Source: Dermacoccus abyssi (GTDB lineage: Bacteria > Actinomycetota > Actinomycetes > Actinomycetales > Dermatophilaceae). From it: DNA of 64,000 nucleotides. Both the position numbers and the translations under genes were made by a program. Location of the stretch: the NCBI RefSeq assembly GCF_003515945.1, contig NZ_QWLM01000011.1, positions 48,424-112,423 on the forward strand, written 5' to 3'. Below the pieces are notes generated by a model, which made no database searches, was not told the origin of the DNA, and was given only the letters and a program-made list of their open reading frames with translations. The stretch's first letter is position 1. Each line of letters starts with the position of its first letter. Shown one piece after another: positions 43,541 to 51,734 of this stretch.

Positions 43541-43888
43541 TCAGGGCGTGTGCATCCCGACGTTGACGACGTTTCCGCTCTCGTCGCGGTAGAAGAACCG
43601 GGTGACGCCCCATGGCTCGTCGGTGAGCGGATGAACGATGTCGAACCCGGCCTCCTGCGCGCGCCGATACGCCTCGTGCACATCGTCGACGAAGACGGAG
43701 ACGCCCGGATTCATCGCGGCCGATGCGTCCTGCGTCATGACACTGAGTTGGTGGCCGTCGGCGTCGCCGAGGGTGACGATCCACCCGTGATCCATGAGCA
43801 CGTCGAGGCCGAGAACGGCGCGGTGGTGGGCCACCCCGGCGTCGAGGTCGGCCACGACCAGATTGGGAACAACACGTTCGACTCTCAC
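43541..43888 (-). CDS. VOC/glyoxalase-family protein
   Basis: A 115-residue single VOC domain protein: VVPNLVVADLDAGVAHHRAV, LGDADGHQLSVMTQD, VSVFVDDVHEAYRRAQEAGF, WGVTRFFYRDESGNVVNVG. The last block holds the C-terminal metal ligand region. It is only weakly similar to the neighbouring VOC protein. Between the two genes (43442-43540) the minus strand holds a remnant-like peptide, ALSEAMGREFEQIKAEAAA, ending at a stop at 43479, possibly the tail of a lost gene. Function unknown. Confidence 0.85.
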   Translation of the reverse strand: MRVERVVPNLVVADLDAGVAHHRAVLGLDVLMDHGWIVTLGDADGHQLSVMTQDASAAMNPGVSVFVDDVHEAYRRAQEAGFDIVHPLTDEPWGVTRFFYRDESGNVVNVGMHTP

Positions 43889-44282
43889 CCGCGTCAGCCA
43901 ACACCCTCACCCGACGGTGAGCAAGGCTTCAACCGGAACCGGTCGGCCCTCGTTCGGTGGTTCGGCCGGGCCCTTGAGCCCGCGGTGGGCGATGCAGCGC
44001 GCCAGGCAGCTTCCGCGTCAGGCCGTCGCGTCGCGGTACGAACTCGGCTCTGCCCCAACGTCTGGCGAAACTCGCGTGTCAGATGGGCCTGATCGAGGAG
44101 ACCGAGTCGCTGATCGCGGGGTCGGTGACGACGCGGCGAACTCGTGTCGGCAACTGCGTGGGAAACAGCGTTCCGGTGGAGGACTGCGTCTCGACCCAGT
44201 CGTCGCTGCGGTACGTGACGCGCCCGCCTGCGCGGCTGCGGTATCCGTCAGTCGAGGTATCGACGCTCCGGATCGGTGCCCC
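43889..44282. other. Decayed intergenic stretch with a VOC gene fragment
   Basis: No intact gene is seen. The minus strand at 44183-44232 repeats 50 bases of the VOC gene at 43309-43358 exactly (encoding AGGRVTYRSDDWVETQ), with weaker similarity for about 12 bases beyond. It is probably what remains of a tandem VOC duplicate. The rest reads as short protein-like scraps in several frames and cannot be assigned. Confidence 0.6.
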
Positions 44283-44458
44283 TTCATGCCGATGGGGAAG
44301 AGCGTGCTGAACACGCCGCCCGCGTAGTCGTTGCGGATGCTTCCCATGTAGGCCTTGGCCTCACTCGCATCTGCGAAGACGCCCAGGATGTTGTCGTGGG
44401 CCGACTCGGAATGCCAGACAACATGCACCTCGGTGATCGGTGCTGACTGTTCGGCCAT
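44018..44458 (-). CDS. Small protein with VWHSESAHDNILGVF N-terminus, probably truncated
   Basis: From ATG 44458 (moderate GGAGGTTGCACG RBS) the first 60 residues are protein-like: TEVHVVWHSESAHDNILGVF, ASEAKAYMGSIRNDYAGGVF, STLFPIGMKG. They recall small DUF7336-type proteins with a beta-alpha-beta core (from memory, weak). After about residue 64 the frame becomes Ser/Arg/Thr-rich and runs antisense across the VOC fragment, so the natural C-terminus was probably lost at about 44.27 kb and the present stop at 44018 is accidental. Confidence 0.4.
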   Translation of the reverse strand: MAEQSAPITEVHVVWHSESAHDNILGVFADASEAKAYMGSIRNDYAGGVFSTLFPIGMKGHRSGASIPRLTDTAAAQAGASRTAATTGSRRSPPPERCFPRSCRHEFAASSPTPRSATRSPRSGPSDTRVSPDVGAEPSSYRDATA

Positions 44459-44747
44459 CGTGCAACCTCCGTGCGTGGAAAAGCCAGGAACTTGAACATA
44501 GCCCGATTTCTCCCTGGCTCGGGTTGCCGTGGAGGTGTCGCCCACTGTCCTTTATGCGATACACCCGCGGTCACCCGAGATAATCCGTTGCCAAGGCAAC
44601 GTCAACTAGCGGTGAGGTTCACCCGCGAAGACAGATGCTCTCAGGCTCTCAGGGGCGCGGCACGCCGAGGCCGATCGCAGCACACGTCATGTCTCATGAC
44701 GCGGCCATCCCGATGAAGGACGATCAGCGAAAAGCCAGGCTGCGCCC

Positions 44748-45989
44748 TTACTCCCCGCCGACGCTGCGCAGGTAGCGCCCGAAGTGGGGCACGGTGAACG
44801 CGATGCGCCCGCGCTCGCCCGAGTAGACCAAGCCCTTCTTCATGAGCGAGTCGCGCGCCGGGGAGAGCGACTGCGGCTTGCGCCCGAGCACCTCGGCCAC
44901 CTTCGACGTCGGCACCGACTCGATGTCGTCGAGCCCGGGCGTCTCCCCCGTCTCGTCGGCTGCAGCGGCCTCCGCTATCGCCGTCGCCGCGTCGGCCATG
45001 GCGCGCAGGTACTCGCGCTCCCCCGGCGTCGCGCGTTCGTAGCGCGAGCCGAAGAACCCGACGGCCAACTCGGCCTCGGCCTCCGGCATGGCCACCTTGA
45101 CATCGTCCACCGTGATCGGCGACGCGGGCGCCAGATCCCACACCCCAGCGCCGTACGCCTGGATGAAATACGGGTATCCGCCCGTCGCGGCGTACATGGC
45201 CTCGAGTGCCTCGTCGGTGAACTCGGCGTCCTCCTCCTGCGCCGGGCCCTGCAGCGCACGGAACGCCGCCTCCTTCGGCAGCCGGTCGATGCGCGCGTAC
45301 CGGAAGAGCCGCTCGCTGTACGACTTGGACGCCGACAATACCGCCGGCAGGTGCGGCAGCCCCGCCCCGACGACGATGACCGGCAGCGAGCTCTGACTCA
45401 TCTCGTGGCACGCCGCACACAGGGCCGACACGTCCTCGGGGTCGAGATCCTGCATCTCGTCGATGAAGATGGCGACGCCCTTGCCCACGTCGGCCGCGAG
45501 GCCGCCGACATCCGTCAACAACTCGACGAGGTCGATCTCGATGTCGCCCGAATCGGCCCGGCCGGTGACGGCGGGCGCGTCGATGCCCGGGTTCCACCGG
45601 TCGCGCAGCTTCGCCTTCGGGTCGACGTCACGCTGGGCGAAGCTCTTGATGACGCCGAGTACGTGGTCGACGTCGTCGTCCTGCGGGTGGCCGAGTTCGC
45701 GCACGGCGGTGTGCAGCGCACTCGCGAGCGGCCGACGCAGCCGCTGGTCGGGGCGCGCCTCGAACTTGCCGGTGCCCCAGTGCGCCCGCACCGCACCCGA
45801 TCGCAGCGTGTTGAGCAGTACCGTCTTGCCCACGCCGCGCAGCCCGATGAGCACGATCGAGCGCTCCGGGCGGCCCTTCGCGATGCGCGCGACGACGACG
45901 TCGAACGTGCTGATCTGCTCCTCACGCCCCGCCAACTCGGGCGGACGCTGACCTGCGCCGGGCGCGTACGGGTTACGAATCGGATCCAT
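44748..45989 (-). CDS. P-loop ATPase (Orc1/STAND-like) with C-terminal winged-helix domain
   Basis: A 413-residue AAA ATPase. Walker A is GLRGVGKTVLLNTLR near residue 55, Walker B VAIFIDEMQDLD near residue 180, and a sensor-1-like VIVVGAGLPHLP follows. After the lid (TGGYPYFIQAYGAGVWDLA) the C-terminus has a helix-turn-helix-like segment (VPTSKVAEVLGRKPQSLSPA, then RDSLMKKGLVYSGERGRIAF). This layout is known from stand-alone Orc1/Cdc6-like ATPases of bacteria, whose role is unclear (stress or defence has been proposed). ATG 45989 gives the natural MDPIRNPYAPGAGQRPPE start. It is monocistronic; a small CGTCATG-TCT-CATGACG hairpin lies 47 bases past the stop. Confidence 0.8.
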   Translation of the reverse strand: MDPIRNPYAPGAGQRPPELAGREEQISTFDVVVARIAKGRPERSIVLIGLRGVGKTVLLNTLRSGAVRAHWGTGKFEARPDQRLRRPLASALHTAVRELGHPQDDDVDHVLGVIKSFAQRDVDPKAKLRDRWNPGIDAPAVTGRADSGDIEIDLVELLTDVGGLAADVGKGVAIFIDEMQDLDPEDVSALCAACHEMSQSSLPVIVVGAGLPHLPAVLSASKSYSERLFRYARIDRLPKEAAFRALQGPAQEEDAEFTDEALEAMYAATGGYPYFIQAYGAGVWDLAPASPITVDDVKVAMPEAEAELAVGFFGSRYERATPGEREYLRAMADAATAIAEAAAADETGETPGLDDIESVPTSKVAEVLGRKPQSLSPARDSLMKKGLVYSGERGRIAFTVPHFGRYLRSVGGE

Positions 45990-46100
45990 GCTCACCACCG
46001 TATTGCGCGCTCTAGGCGAAGATTGAGATTTGCGCGGCGTGGCGGCAACCACTCGTCTGCTCGGCTCCGATCCTCCGGCTGTCGACCATTGCCGAAGCGA

Positions 46101-46823
46101 CTACTCAGGCGCGGCCGTCAGCACCGGCAGCGCGCTGTAGGCGGCACGGATGTGCGTCTCGATGCGCTGCGCGGCGTCCTCGCCGTCACCTGCTTCGAGT
46201 GCGGCGAAAATGCCCTCGTGCTGCTCGCAGAGCATGCCGCGGAAATCTGCGTACTCCCCACTGCTCAAACCTTGTTCGGCGACGAGGATCGGGGCGCGCA
46301 GCGACTCGCGCACGGCGATCGTCAGGTCCGTGACGAGGGTGTTGTCGGCTGCCCGCGCGATGGCGACGTGGAAGTCGGTGTCCAGTCGGTTGAACGTTTC
46401 GATGTCGACGCCCTCCCCGCGCATTTTTGCGAGCAACGTCCTCATCGTCTCCAGCGCCTCTGGCGTCACGGACGCCGCGGCCAGCGTCGCGCTCGAACGC
46501 TCCAACGCCACACGCAACTCGACGACCTCGCGCAGCCGTCCGTCCGCGAGCGCCACGTGCAGGCGCAACAACCGGGTCAGTGCGCGCGTTCGCGCCCGGA
46601 TGATGCGCGTTCCGCCGGTGGCCCCGGCTCCCACGGACGACTCGACGACGCCCTGCGCCTCGAGCGCCCGGATGGCCTCACGGACCGCACCTCGCGAGAC
46701 ACCGAACTCCGTGGCGAGCTCACGCTCGGCGGCGAGGGTGTCGCCGATGTCGAGCGACCCGTCGAGGATGCGCTCCTCGATGTGCGCCCGAACGATGTCG
46801 AACGCCTTCGGCTTGTTCGGCAT
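46101..46823 (-). CDS. FadR/LldR-type GntR regulator of the lactate operon
   Basis: A 240-residue GntR-family regulator with an FCD effector domain. The winged helix is at residues 10-75 (RELATEFGVSRGAVREAIRA is the recognition region). The FCD domain has the metal-binding pattern in RLDTDFHVAIARAADN (Asp, His) and two later His residues in LCEQHEGIFAALEAGD and IETHIRAAYSAL. It is divergent from the lactate permease and LutABC genes, and an AATGGTCAAACCATT operator lies between them, so it most likely represses the lactate operon until lactate binds. ATG 46823 is preceded by a GAAGGGTGG RBS. Confidence 0.9.
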   Translation of the reverse strand: MPNKPKAFDIVRAHIEERILDGSLDIGDTLAAERELATEFGVSRGAVREAIRALEAQGVVESSVGAGATGGTRIIRARTRALTRLLRLHVALADGRLREVVELRVALERSSATLAAASVTPEALETMRTLLAKMRGEGVDIETFNRLDTDFHVAIARAADNTLVTDLTIAVRESLRAPILVAEQGLSSGEYADFRGMLCEQHEGIFAALEAGDGEDAAQRIETHIRAAYSALPVLTAAPE

Positions 46824-46930
46824 GGGCCACCCTTCTCGATGTTCGCCACATCCTAGGGCGACTGACCGATCACCTCCGTCGTCGAGGCACTCCGCGACCG
46901 CGAGCACAGGCCGCCCATCGACACACTCGA

Positions 46931-46972
46931 AATGGTCAAACCATTGACGTAGATCACATTCGCCTCTACATT
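46931..46972 (+). promoter_or_regulatory. Promoter and GntR operator of the lactate operon
   Basis: The perfect dyad AATGGT-CAA-ACCATT at 46931-46945 has the TGGTCnnACCA core of LldR/FadR-type operators. Its right half overlaps a -35 box TTGACG (46944-46949), followed after 17 bases by a -10 box TACATT (46967-46972). A partial second half-site (AAATGGTCT) starts at 46978, next to the expected transcription start. Binding would block RNA polymerase. Confidence 0.75.
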
Positions 46973-47044
46973 CGTCAAATGGTCTGCCGAATAAGTGCAG
47001 GCCCCTCTCGCCTGCGTGGCGCCTCCTGAAACGGCTGAACTCCC

Positions 47045-48721
47045 ATGAGCTACACCCCTGACCTCGCGCCCCTCGGGTCGCTGTGGGGCTCCGCGCTCGT
47101 CGCGACGTTGCCCCTGCTCACCGTCTTCCTCACGCTCGGCGTGCTGCGCTGGAAGGCCTACCAGGCGGGCCTCGCCGGCCTGGCCGTCGCGCTCGTCGTC
47201 GCCATCGCCGCGTACGGGATGCCCGCGAAGCTCGCCCTCCTCTCCGCGAGCCAGGGCGCCGTCTACGGCCTCTTCCCCATCGTGTGGATCGTCTTCGCGG
47301 CGATCATGCTCTACCAGGTCACCGTCATCAGCGGCCGGTTCAAGGATCTGGCGGCCGTCTTCGACATCCTCAGCGATGACCCGCGCATCCAAGCCATGCT
47401 CATCGCCTTCTGCTTCGGCGGCCTGCTCGAGGCCCTCGCCGGGTTCGGCGCTCCGGTCGCCATCACCGGCGTCATGCTCGTGGCCGCAGGCTTCTCCGCG
47501 CTGCGCGCCGCGACGGTCGTCCTCGTCGCCAACACGGCGCCCGTCGCGTTCGGCGCCATCGCCATCCCGATCATCACTGCGGGTGACCTGACGAAGATCC
47601 CCTACCAGGAGATCGGCGCCTACGTCGGGCACCAGACGCCGGTCATCGCCGTCTTCGTGCCGCTGTTCCTCCTCATCCTCGCCGACGGCCGCCGCGGCGT
47701 CAGGGACGCGTGGCCCATCGCTCTCGTCACGGGCATCGCGTTCGCGGTTGCCCAGTGGATCTGCGCGTCGTACGTCTCGGTCGAACTCACCGACATCGCC
47801 GCCTCGCTCGTCGGCCTCGCCGCCGCCGTCGCGTTCCTTCGCGTGTGGAAGCCCAAGGGCACCGCGGAGGCCACGGCTCGCCTCACCGCCGAGCGCGAGG
47901 AGGAGCGCGCGAAGCTCCCCGTCGACGCGCAGACCGTCGAGGCTCCCAACGCGGAGCCGGTCGGGCGCATGACCGCCGGCCGACTCTTCATGGCGCTCTT
48001 CCCCTACCTGCTCGTCATCGCGGTCTTCTCCGCGGCGAAGCTCGTGAAGCCGCTCAGCGACTTCCTCGCGAGCACCGACCTCAAGATCCACTGGCCCGGC
48101 CTCGACGGCCACATCGTCACCGCGGCAGGCAAGGTCTCCGGCACGACGATCTACAAGTTCCAGTGGCTCTCGAGCCCGGGCACACTGCTCATCCTGACGA
48201 TGATCGTCGTCGCGATCGTCTACCGCGTCGGACCGGGCAAGGTGGTCAAGGAGATGGGCAAAACGCTGCACCAGCTGCGCTTCTCGGCCCTGACGATCGC
48301 CGCCGTGCTCGCCCTCGCCTACGTCATGAACCAGTCGGGCCAGACGATCACCATCGGCTCGTGGGCCGCCGGCACCGGCGCGGCGTTCGCCTTCCTCTCG
48401 CCGGTTCTCGGCTGGCTCGGCACCGCCGTCACGGGCTCCGACACGAGCGCCAACGCCCTCTTCGCCACGCTCCAGCAGACCGCCGCGCAGAAGGCCGGCA
48501 TCGACCCGACGCTCCTCGTCGCCGCGAACACGACGGGCGGCGTCGTCGGCAAGCTCGTCTCCCCGCAGAACCTCACGATCGCGGCCACTGCGGTGGGCCT
48601 CGTCGGCCATGAGTCGGCCATCCTCCGTAAGGTGATCTGGTGGAGCCTCGGCATGCTGGCCGCGCTGTGCCTCCTCGTCGGCCTGCAGTCCACCCCAGTT
48701 CTTTCCTGGATGCTCCCGTGA
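47045..48721 (+). CDS. lctP: L-lactate permease (LctP family)
   Basis: A 558-residue transporter of the LctP family with about 13 membrane helices, importing lactate (also glycolate) with protons. Family blocks are LTLGVLRWKAYQAGLAGL, VWIVFAAIMLYQVTVISG, GGLLEALAGFGAPVAITGVM, NTAPVAFGAIAIPIITAG and, near the end, ANTTGGVVGKLVSPQNLTIA. An added hydrophilic segment at residues 275-305 is a cytoplasmic loop. ATG 47045 follows a GntR-regulated promoter. It is the first gene of the lactate operon, 20 bases before lutA. Confidence 0.93.
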   Translation: MSYTPDLAPLGSLWGSALVATLPLLTVFLTLGVLRWKAYQAGLAGLAVALVVAIAAYGMPAKLALLSASQGAVYGLFPIVWIVFAAIMLYQVTVISGRFKDLAAVFDILSDDPRIQAMLIAFCFGGLLEALAGFGAPVAITGVMLVAAGFSALRAATVVLVANTAPVAFGAIAIPIITAGDLTKIPYQEIGAYVGHQTPVIAVFVPLFLLILADGRRGVRDAWPIALVTGIAFAVAQWICASYVSVELTDIAASLVGLAAAVAFLRVWKPKGTAEATARLTAEREEERAKLPVDAQTVEAPNAEPVGRMTAGRLFMALFPYLLVIAVFSAAKLVKPLSDFLASTDLKIHWPGLDGHIVTAAGKVSGTTIYKFQWLSSPGTLLILTMIVVAIVYRVGPGKVVKEMGKTLHQLRFSALTIAAVLALAYVMNQSGQTITIGSWAAGTGAAFAFLSPVLGWLGTAVTGSDTSANALFATLQQTAAQKAGIDPTLLVAANTTGGVVGKLVSPQNLTIAATAVGLVGHESAILRKVIWWSLGMLAALCLLVGLQSTPVLSWMLP

Positions 48722-48741
48722 CCTTCCAGCAAGGAGACGTG

Positions 48742-49545
48742 ATGACCACGAACGACCTACCCGGCGCGGGCAAACGCGTCGCCCTCTTCGCCACCTGCGT
48801 CAACGACGTGATGTTCCCCGAGACGCCGAAGGCCGTCGTCCGGCTGCTCGAACGGCTCGGATGCGAGGTGGACTTCCCTCCGGCGCAGACGTGCTGTGGG
48901 CAGATGTTCACCAACACCGGCTACTTCGACGAGGCGCTGCCGAGCATCCGCACGTACCTCGACGCCTTCGAGCCCTACGACTACATCGTCGCCCCGTCGG
49001 GTTCGTGCGTGGGAAGCATCCGCGACCAGCACCCGATGCTCGCCGAACGCTCGGGTGACGACGAGTTGGCGGCGCGCGTCGCACGGACGTCCGCGAAGAC
49101 CTACGACCTCACGGAACTCATCGTCGACGTCCTCGGTGTCACCGACGTGGGCGCCTACTTCCCCCACCGCGTCACCTACCACCCCACGTGCCACTCGCTG
49201 CGCATCACGAAGGTGGGGGATCGCCCGTACGAGTTGCTGCGCAACGTGAAGGGCATCGAACTCGTCACGCTGCCCGACGCCGACCGCTGCTGCGGGTTCG
49301 GTGGAACGTTCAGCGTGAAGAACCCGGACGTGTCGACGGCGATGACGGCCGACAAGGCCCGCCACGTCGCCGACACCGATGCCGAGTACGTCGTCATGGG
49401 CGACAACTCGTGCCTCATGAACGTGCAGGGAATGCTGTCCCGTCAGCGATCGCAGGTGCGAGGAATCCACCTCGCCGAACTGCTCGCGCACAGCGAGGAA
49501 GACTTCGCCGCCGCCGAACCCGACGTGGAAGGAGCCCTGTCATGA
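48742..49545 (+). CDS. lutA: Lactate utilization protein A
   Basis: A 267-residue protein with two CCG domains (DUF224), the LutA/GlcF-like Fe-S subunit. First domain: ALFATCVNDVMFPETPKA, with AQTCCGQMFTNTGY and the APSGSCVG loop. Second domain: TYHPTCHSLR, ADRCCGFGGTFSVKNP and GDNSCLMNVQG. These Cys motifs bind Fe-S clusters that pass electrons from lactate oxidation. ATG 48742 has AAGGAG six bases upstream and is used rather than the longer open frame. It overlaps lutB by four bases (ATGA). Confidence 0.93.
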   Translation: MTTNDLPGAGKRVALFATCVNDVMFPETPKAVVRLLERLGCEVDFPPAQTCCGQMFTNTGYFDEALPSIRTYLDAFEPYDYIVAPSGSCVGSIRDQHPMLAERSGDDELAARVARTSAKTYDLTELIVDVLGVTDVGAYFPHRVTYHPTCHSLRITKVGDRPYELLRNVKGIELVTLPDADRCCGFGGTFSVKNPDVSTAMTADKARHVADTDAEYVVMGDNSCLMNVQGMLSRQRSQVRGIHLAELLAHSEEDFAAAEPDVEGALS

Positions 49546-51044
49546 CCCGTCTGACGCCCGCGCCGCCCGCCGGCGAACTCATCGACTCACCCCCGTTCCC
49601 CAAGGCCGCGCCTGTGCAGCTCGCGAATCCGGTGCAGCGCAAGAACCTCCATCACGCCATGACGACGATCCGCGCCAAGCGCGCGAACGTCGTCGCGGAG
49701 AAGGCCGACTGGGAGGCGATGCGCGTTGCCGGGGCGCAGATCAAGGACCGCACGCTGCGTCACCTCGACGAGTACCTCGTGCAGCTCGAGGAGTCGTTGC
49801 AGCGCAACGGCGTTCAGGTGCACTGGGCCACGGACGGCGACGACGCCAACCGCATCGTCCGCGAGATCGTCGACGAGCGCCTCGCCCGCGAGGACGCGGT
49901 CGGCGCACCCCGCGAGGTCGTCAAGGTGAAGTCGATGGCGACGCAGGAGATCGAGCTCAACGAAGCCCTCGAGGACGCCGGCGTGGCGGCCTGGGAGACC
50001 GACCTCGCCGAGCTCATCGTGCAGCTCGGCCACGACCGCCCTACGCACTTCCTCGTGCCGGCCATCCACCGCAACCGCGCCGAGGTGCGCGAGATCTTCC
50101 TCGAGGAGATGGGCCGCTACGGCAAGCCCGCTCCTGACGATCTCGACACCGAACCGGCCCACCTCGCCGGCGCCGCGCGCGAGCACCTGCGCGAGAAGTT
50201 CCTGCGCGCCAAGGTCGCCGTCAGCGGCGCGAACTTCGCCGTCGCGGAGACGGGCACGCTCGCCGTCGTCGAGTCAGAGGGCAACGGGCGCATGTGCCTG
50301 ACGCTCGCCGACACCCTCGTCTCGATCGTCGGCATCGAGAAGATCCTGCCGACGTTCGCCGACCTCGAGGTGTTTCTCCAGCTCCTGCCACGCAGTTCGA
50401 CGGCGGAGCGGATGAACCCGTACACGTCGCTGTGGAGCGGCCCCGCCGAGGGCGACGGCCCGCAGGAGATGCACGTCGTCCTCCTCGACAACGGGCGCAC
50501 CGACGTCCTCGCCGACGAGGTCGGGCGCGACGCGCTGCGCTGCATCCGCTGCTCGGCGTGCCTCAACGTCTGCCCCGTGTACGAGAAGGTCGGCGGCAAC
50601 GCGTACGGCTCGGTCTACCCCGGCCCCATCGGTGCCGTCCTGACGCCGGCGCTGCGCGGCACCTCGTCCCCGATCGACCGGTCGCTACCGTTCGCCTCGA
50701 GCCTGTGCGGCGCGTGCAACGACGTGTGCCCCGTCAAGATCCCGCTCGCGGAACTGCTCGTGCACCAGCGCAACCGCGTCGTCGAGGCGAAGAAGAAGGA
50801 CACGATGCCGCACGCCGAGGCCGCCGTGATGGCGAGTGCGTCGTGGATGATGGCCGACCACCGTCGCTGGTCGGTGGCGACGAAGTCCTCCGGGCTCGCG
50901 GGGCGGGTGCTCGGGCGGCGCATGGAGTCGTTCGGGCCCCTGCCTCCGCCGCTGTCGCGGTGGACGAACGCGCGTGACGTGAAGATGATGCCGACCGAGT
51001 CGTTCCGCGACTGGTGGGCCCGCGAACGAGGGGGCAAGCGATGA
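49542..51044 (+). CDS. lutB: Lactate utilization protein B
   Basis: A 500-residue LutB. The N-terminal domain is LUD-like (SMATQEIELNEALEDAG, VSGANFAVAETGTLAVVESE). Two [4Fe-4S] motifs follow: CIRCSACLNVCPV near residue 330 and CGACNDVCPVKIPLAELL near residue 390. The C-terminus has SFGPLPPPLSRWTNARD and DWWAR. LutABC oxidises L-lactate to pyruvate with electrons going to the quinone pool. Starts at ATGA overlapping lutA and ends in an ATGA overlap with lutC. Confidence 0.94.
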   Translation: MTRLTPAPPAGELIDSPPFPKAAPVQLANPVQRKNLHHAMTTIRAKRANVVAEKADWEAMRVAGAQIKDRTLRHLDEYLVQLEESLQRNGVQVHWATDGDDANRIVREIVDERLAREDAVGAPREVVKVKSMATQEIELNEALEDAGVAAWETDLAELIVQLGHDRPTHFLVPAIHRNRAEVREIFLEEMGRYGKPAPDDLDTEPAHLAGAAREHLREKFLRAKVAVSGANFAVAETGTLAVVESEGNGRMCLTLADTLVSIVGIEKILPTFADLEVFLQLLPRSSTAERMNPYTSLWSGPAEGDGPQEMHVVLLDNGRTDVLADEVGRDALRCIRCSACLNVCPVYEKVGGNAYGSVYPGPIGAVLTPALRGTSSPIDRSLPFASSLCGACNDVCPVKIPLAELLVHQRNRVVEAKKKDTMPHAEAAVMASASWMMADHRRWSVATKSSGLAGRVLGRRMESFGPLPPPLSRWTNARDVKMMPTESFRDWWARERGGKR

Positions 51045-51679
51045 GCAGCCGTGACGTCGTGTTGGCTCGGGTGCGCGAGGCGCTCTCCGACGTCTCGGGC
51101 GCGGCCGACGAGGCTCCGGTCGAGTGGACCTACGGAGCCCCGACGGCGATGGACGAGCCGGTGCTCGACCGTTTCGTCGAGCGCGTCGAGGACTACCGCG
51201 CCGTCGTCGAGCGCTGCGGGGCCGACGAGGTTCCGGCGCGTGTTGCTGCGGCGCTGGCCCACTACGGCGCGACGTCGCTCGTCCGCCCGCCCGGGCTCGA
51301 CGACGCGTGGCTGACGCAACTCGACGGCGTCGAGGTGATCGAGGATTCTGCTCTCACACCGCTGCAACTCAACGAGATCGACGCTGTGGTCACCGCGTGC
51401 GCGGTGGGCGTCGCGGAGACGGGCACCATCGTGCTCGACCACGCCGACGACCAGGGCCGGCGTGCGCTTTCCCTGGTGCCGGACATCCACGTCTGCGTCG
51501 TTGCCGCGGATCAGGTGGTCTCCGACGTGCCCGAGGCGATCACGCGCCTGGGAGACGCAGCGACGTCACGTCGCCCGATGACGTTCATCTCCGGCCCGAG
51601 CGCGACGAGCGACATCGAGCTCTCCCGTGTCGAAGGCGTGCACGGCCCGAGGACACTGCACGTCATCGTCACGGAGTAG
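51041..51679 (+). CDS. lutC: Lactate utilization protein C (LUD domain)
   Basis: A 212-residue LUD-domain protein. The typical blocks are IDAVVTACAVGVAETGTIVL, ALSLVPDIHVCVVAADQVV and FISGPSATSDIELSRVEGVH, which ends in the GPRTLHVIV strand. It is the third subunit of the lactate-oxidising LutABC system. The ATG overlaps the lutB stop. The TAG stop touches the left arm of a long hairpin that ends the operon. Confidence 0.93.
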   Translation: MSSRDVVLARVREALSDVSGAADEAPVEWTYGAPTAMDEPVLDRFVERVEDYRAVVERCGADEVPARVAAALAHYGATSLVRPPGLDDAWLTQLDGVEVIEDSALTPLQLNEIDAVVTACAVGVAETGTIVLDHADDQGRRALSLVPDIHVCVVAADQVVSDVPEAITRLGDAATSRRPMTFISGPSATSDIELSRVEGVHGPRTLHVIVTE

Positions 51680-51734
51680 CTGATTCTGTAGACGTTGCGC
51701 GTCACATAGCGCGCGCAACGTCTACAGAATCAGC
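51679..51734. terminator. Bidirectional terminator between lutC and pdxY
   Basis: Perfect 23-base arms (GCTGATTCTGTAGACGTTGC at the left edge, continuing GCG) with a 10-base loop. The arms overlap both stop codons, so the last pdxY codons and the end of lutC are part of the structure. Confidence 0.88.

Noticed and set aside
46853..48610. 585-codon open frame antisense to the lactate permease
   Set aside because: It is the GC-rich shadow of lctP: Asp/Arg/Glu-rich, no domains, no RBS.
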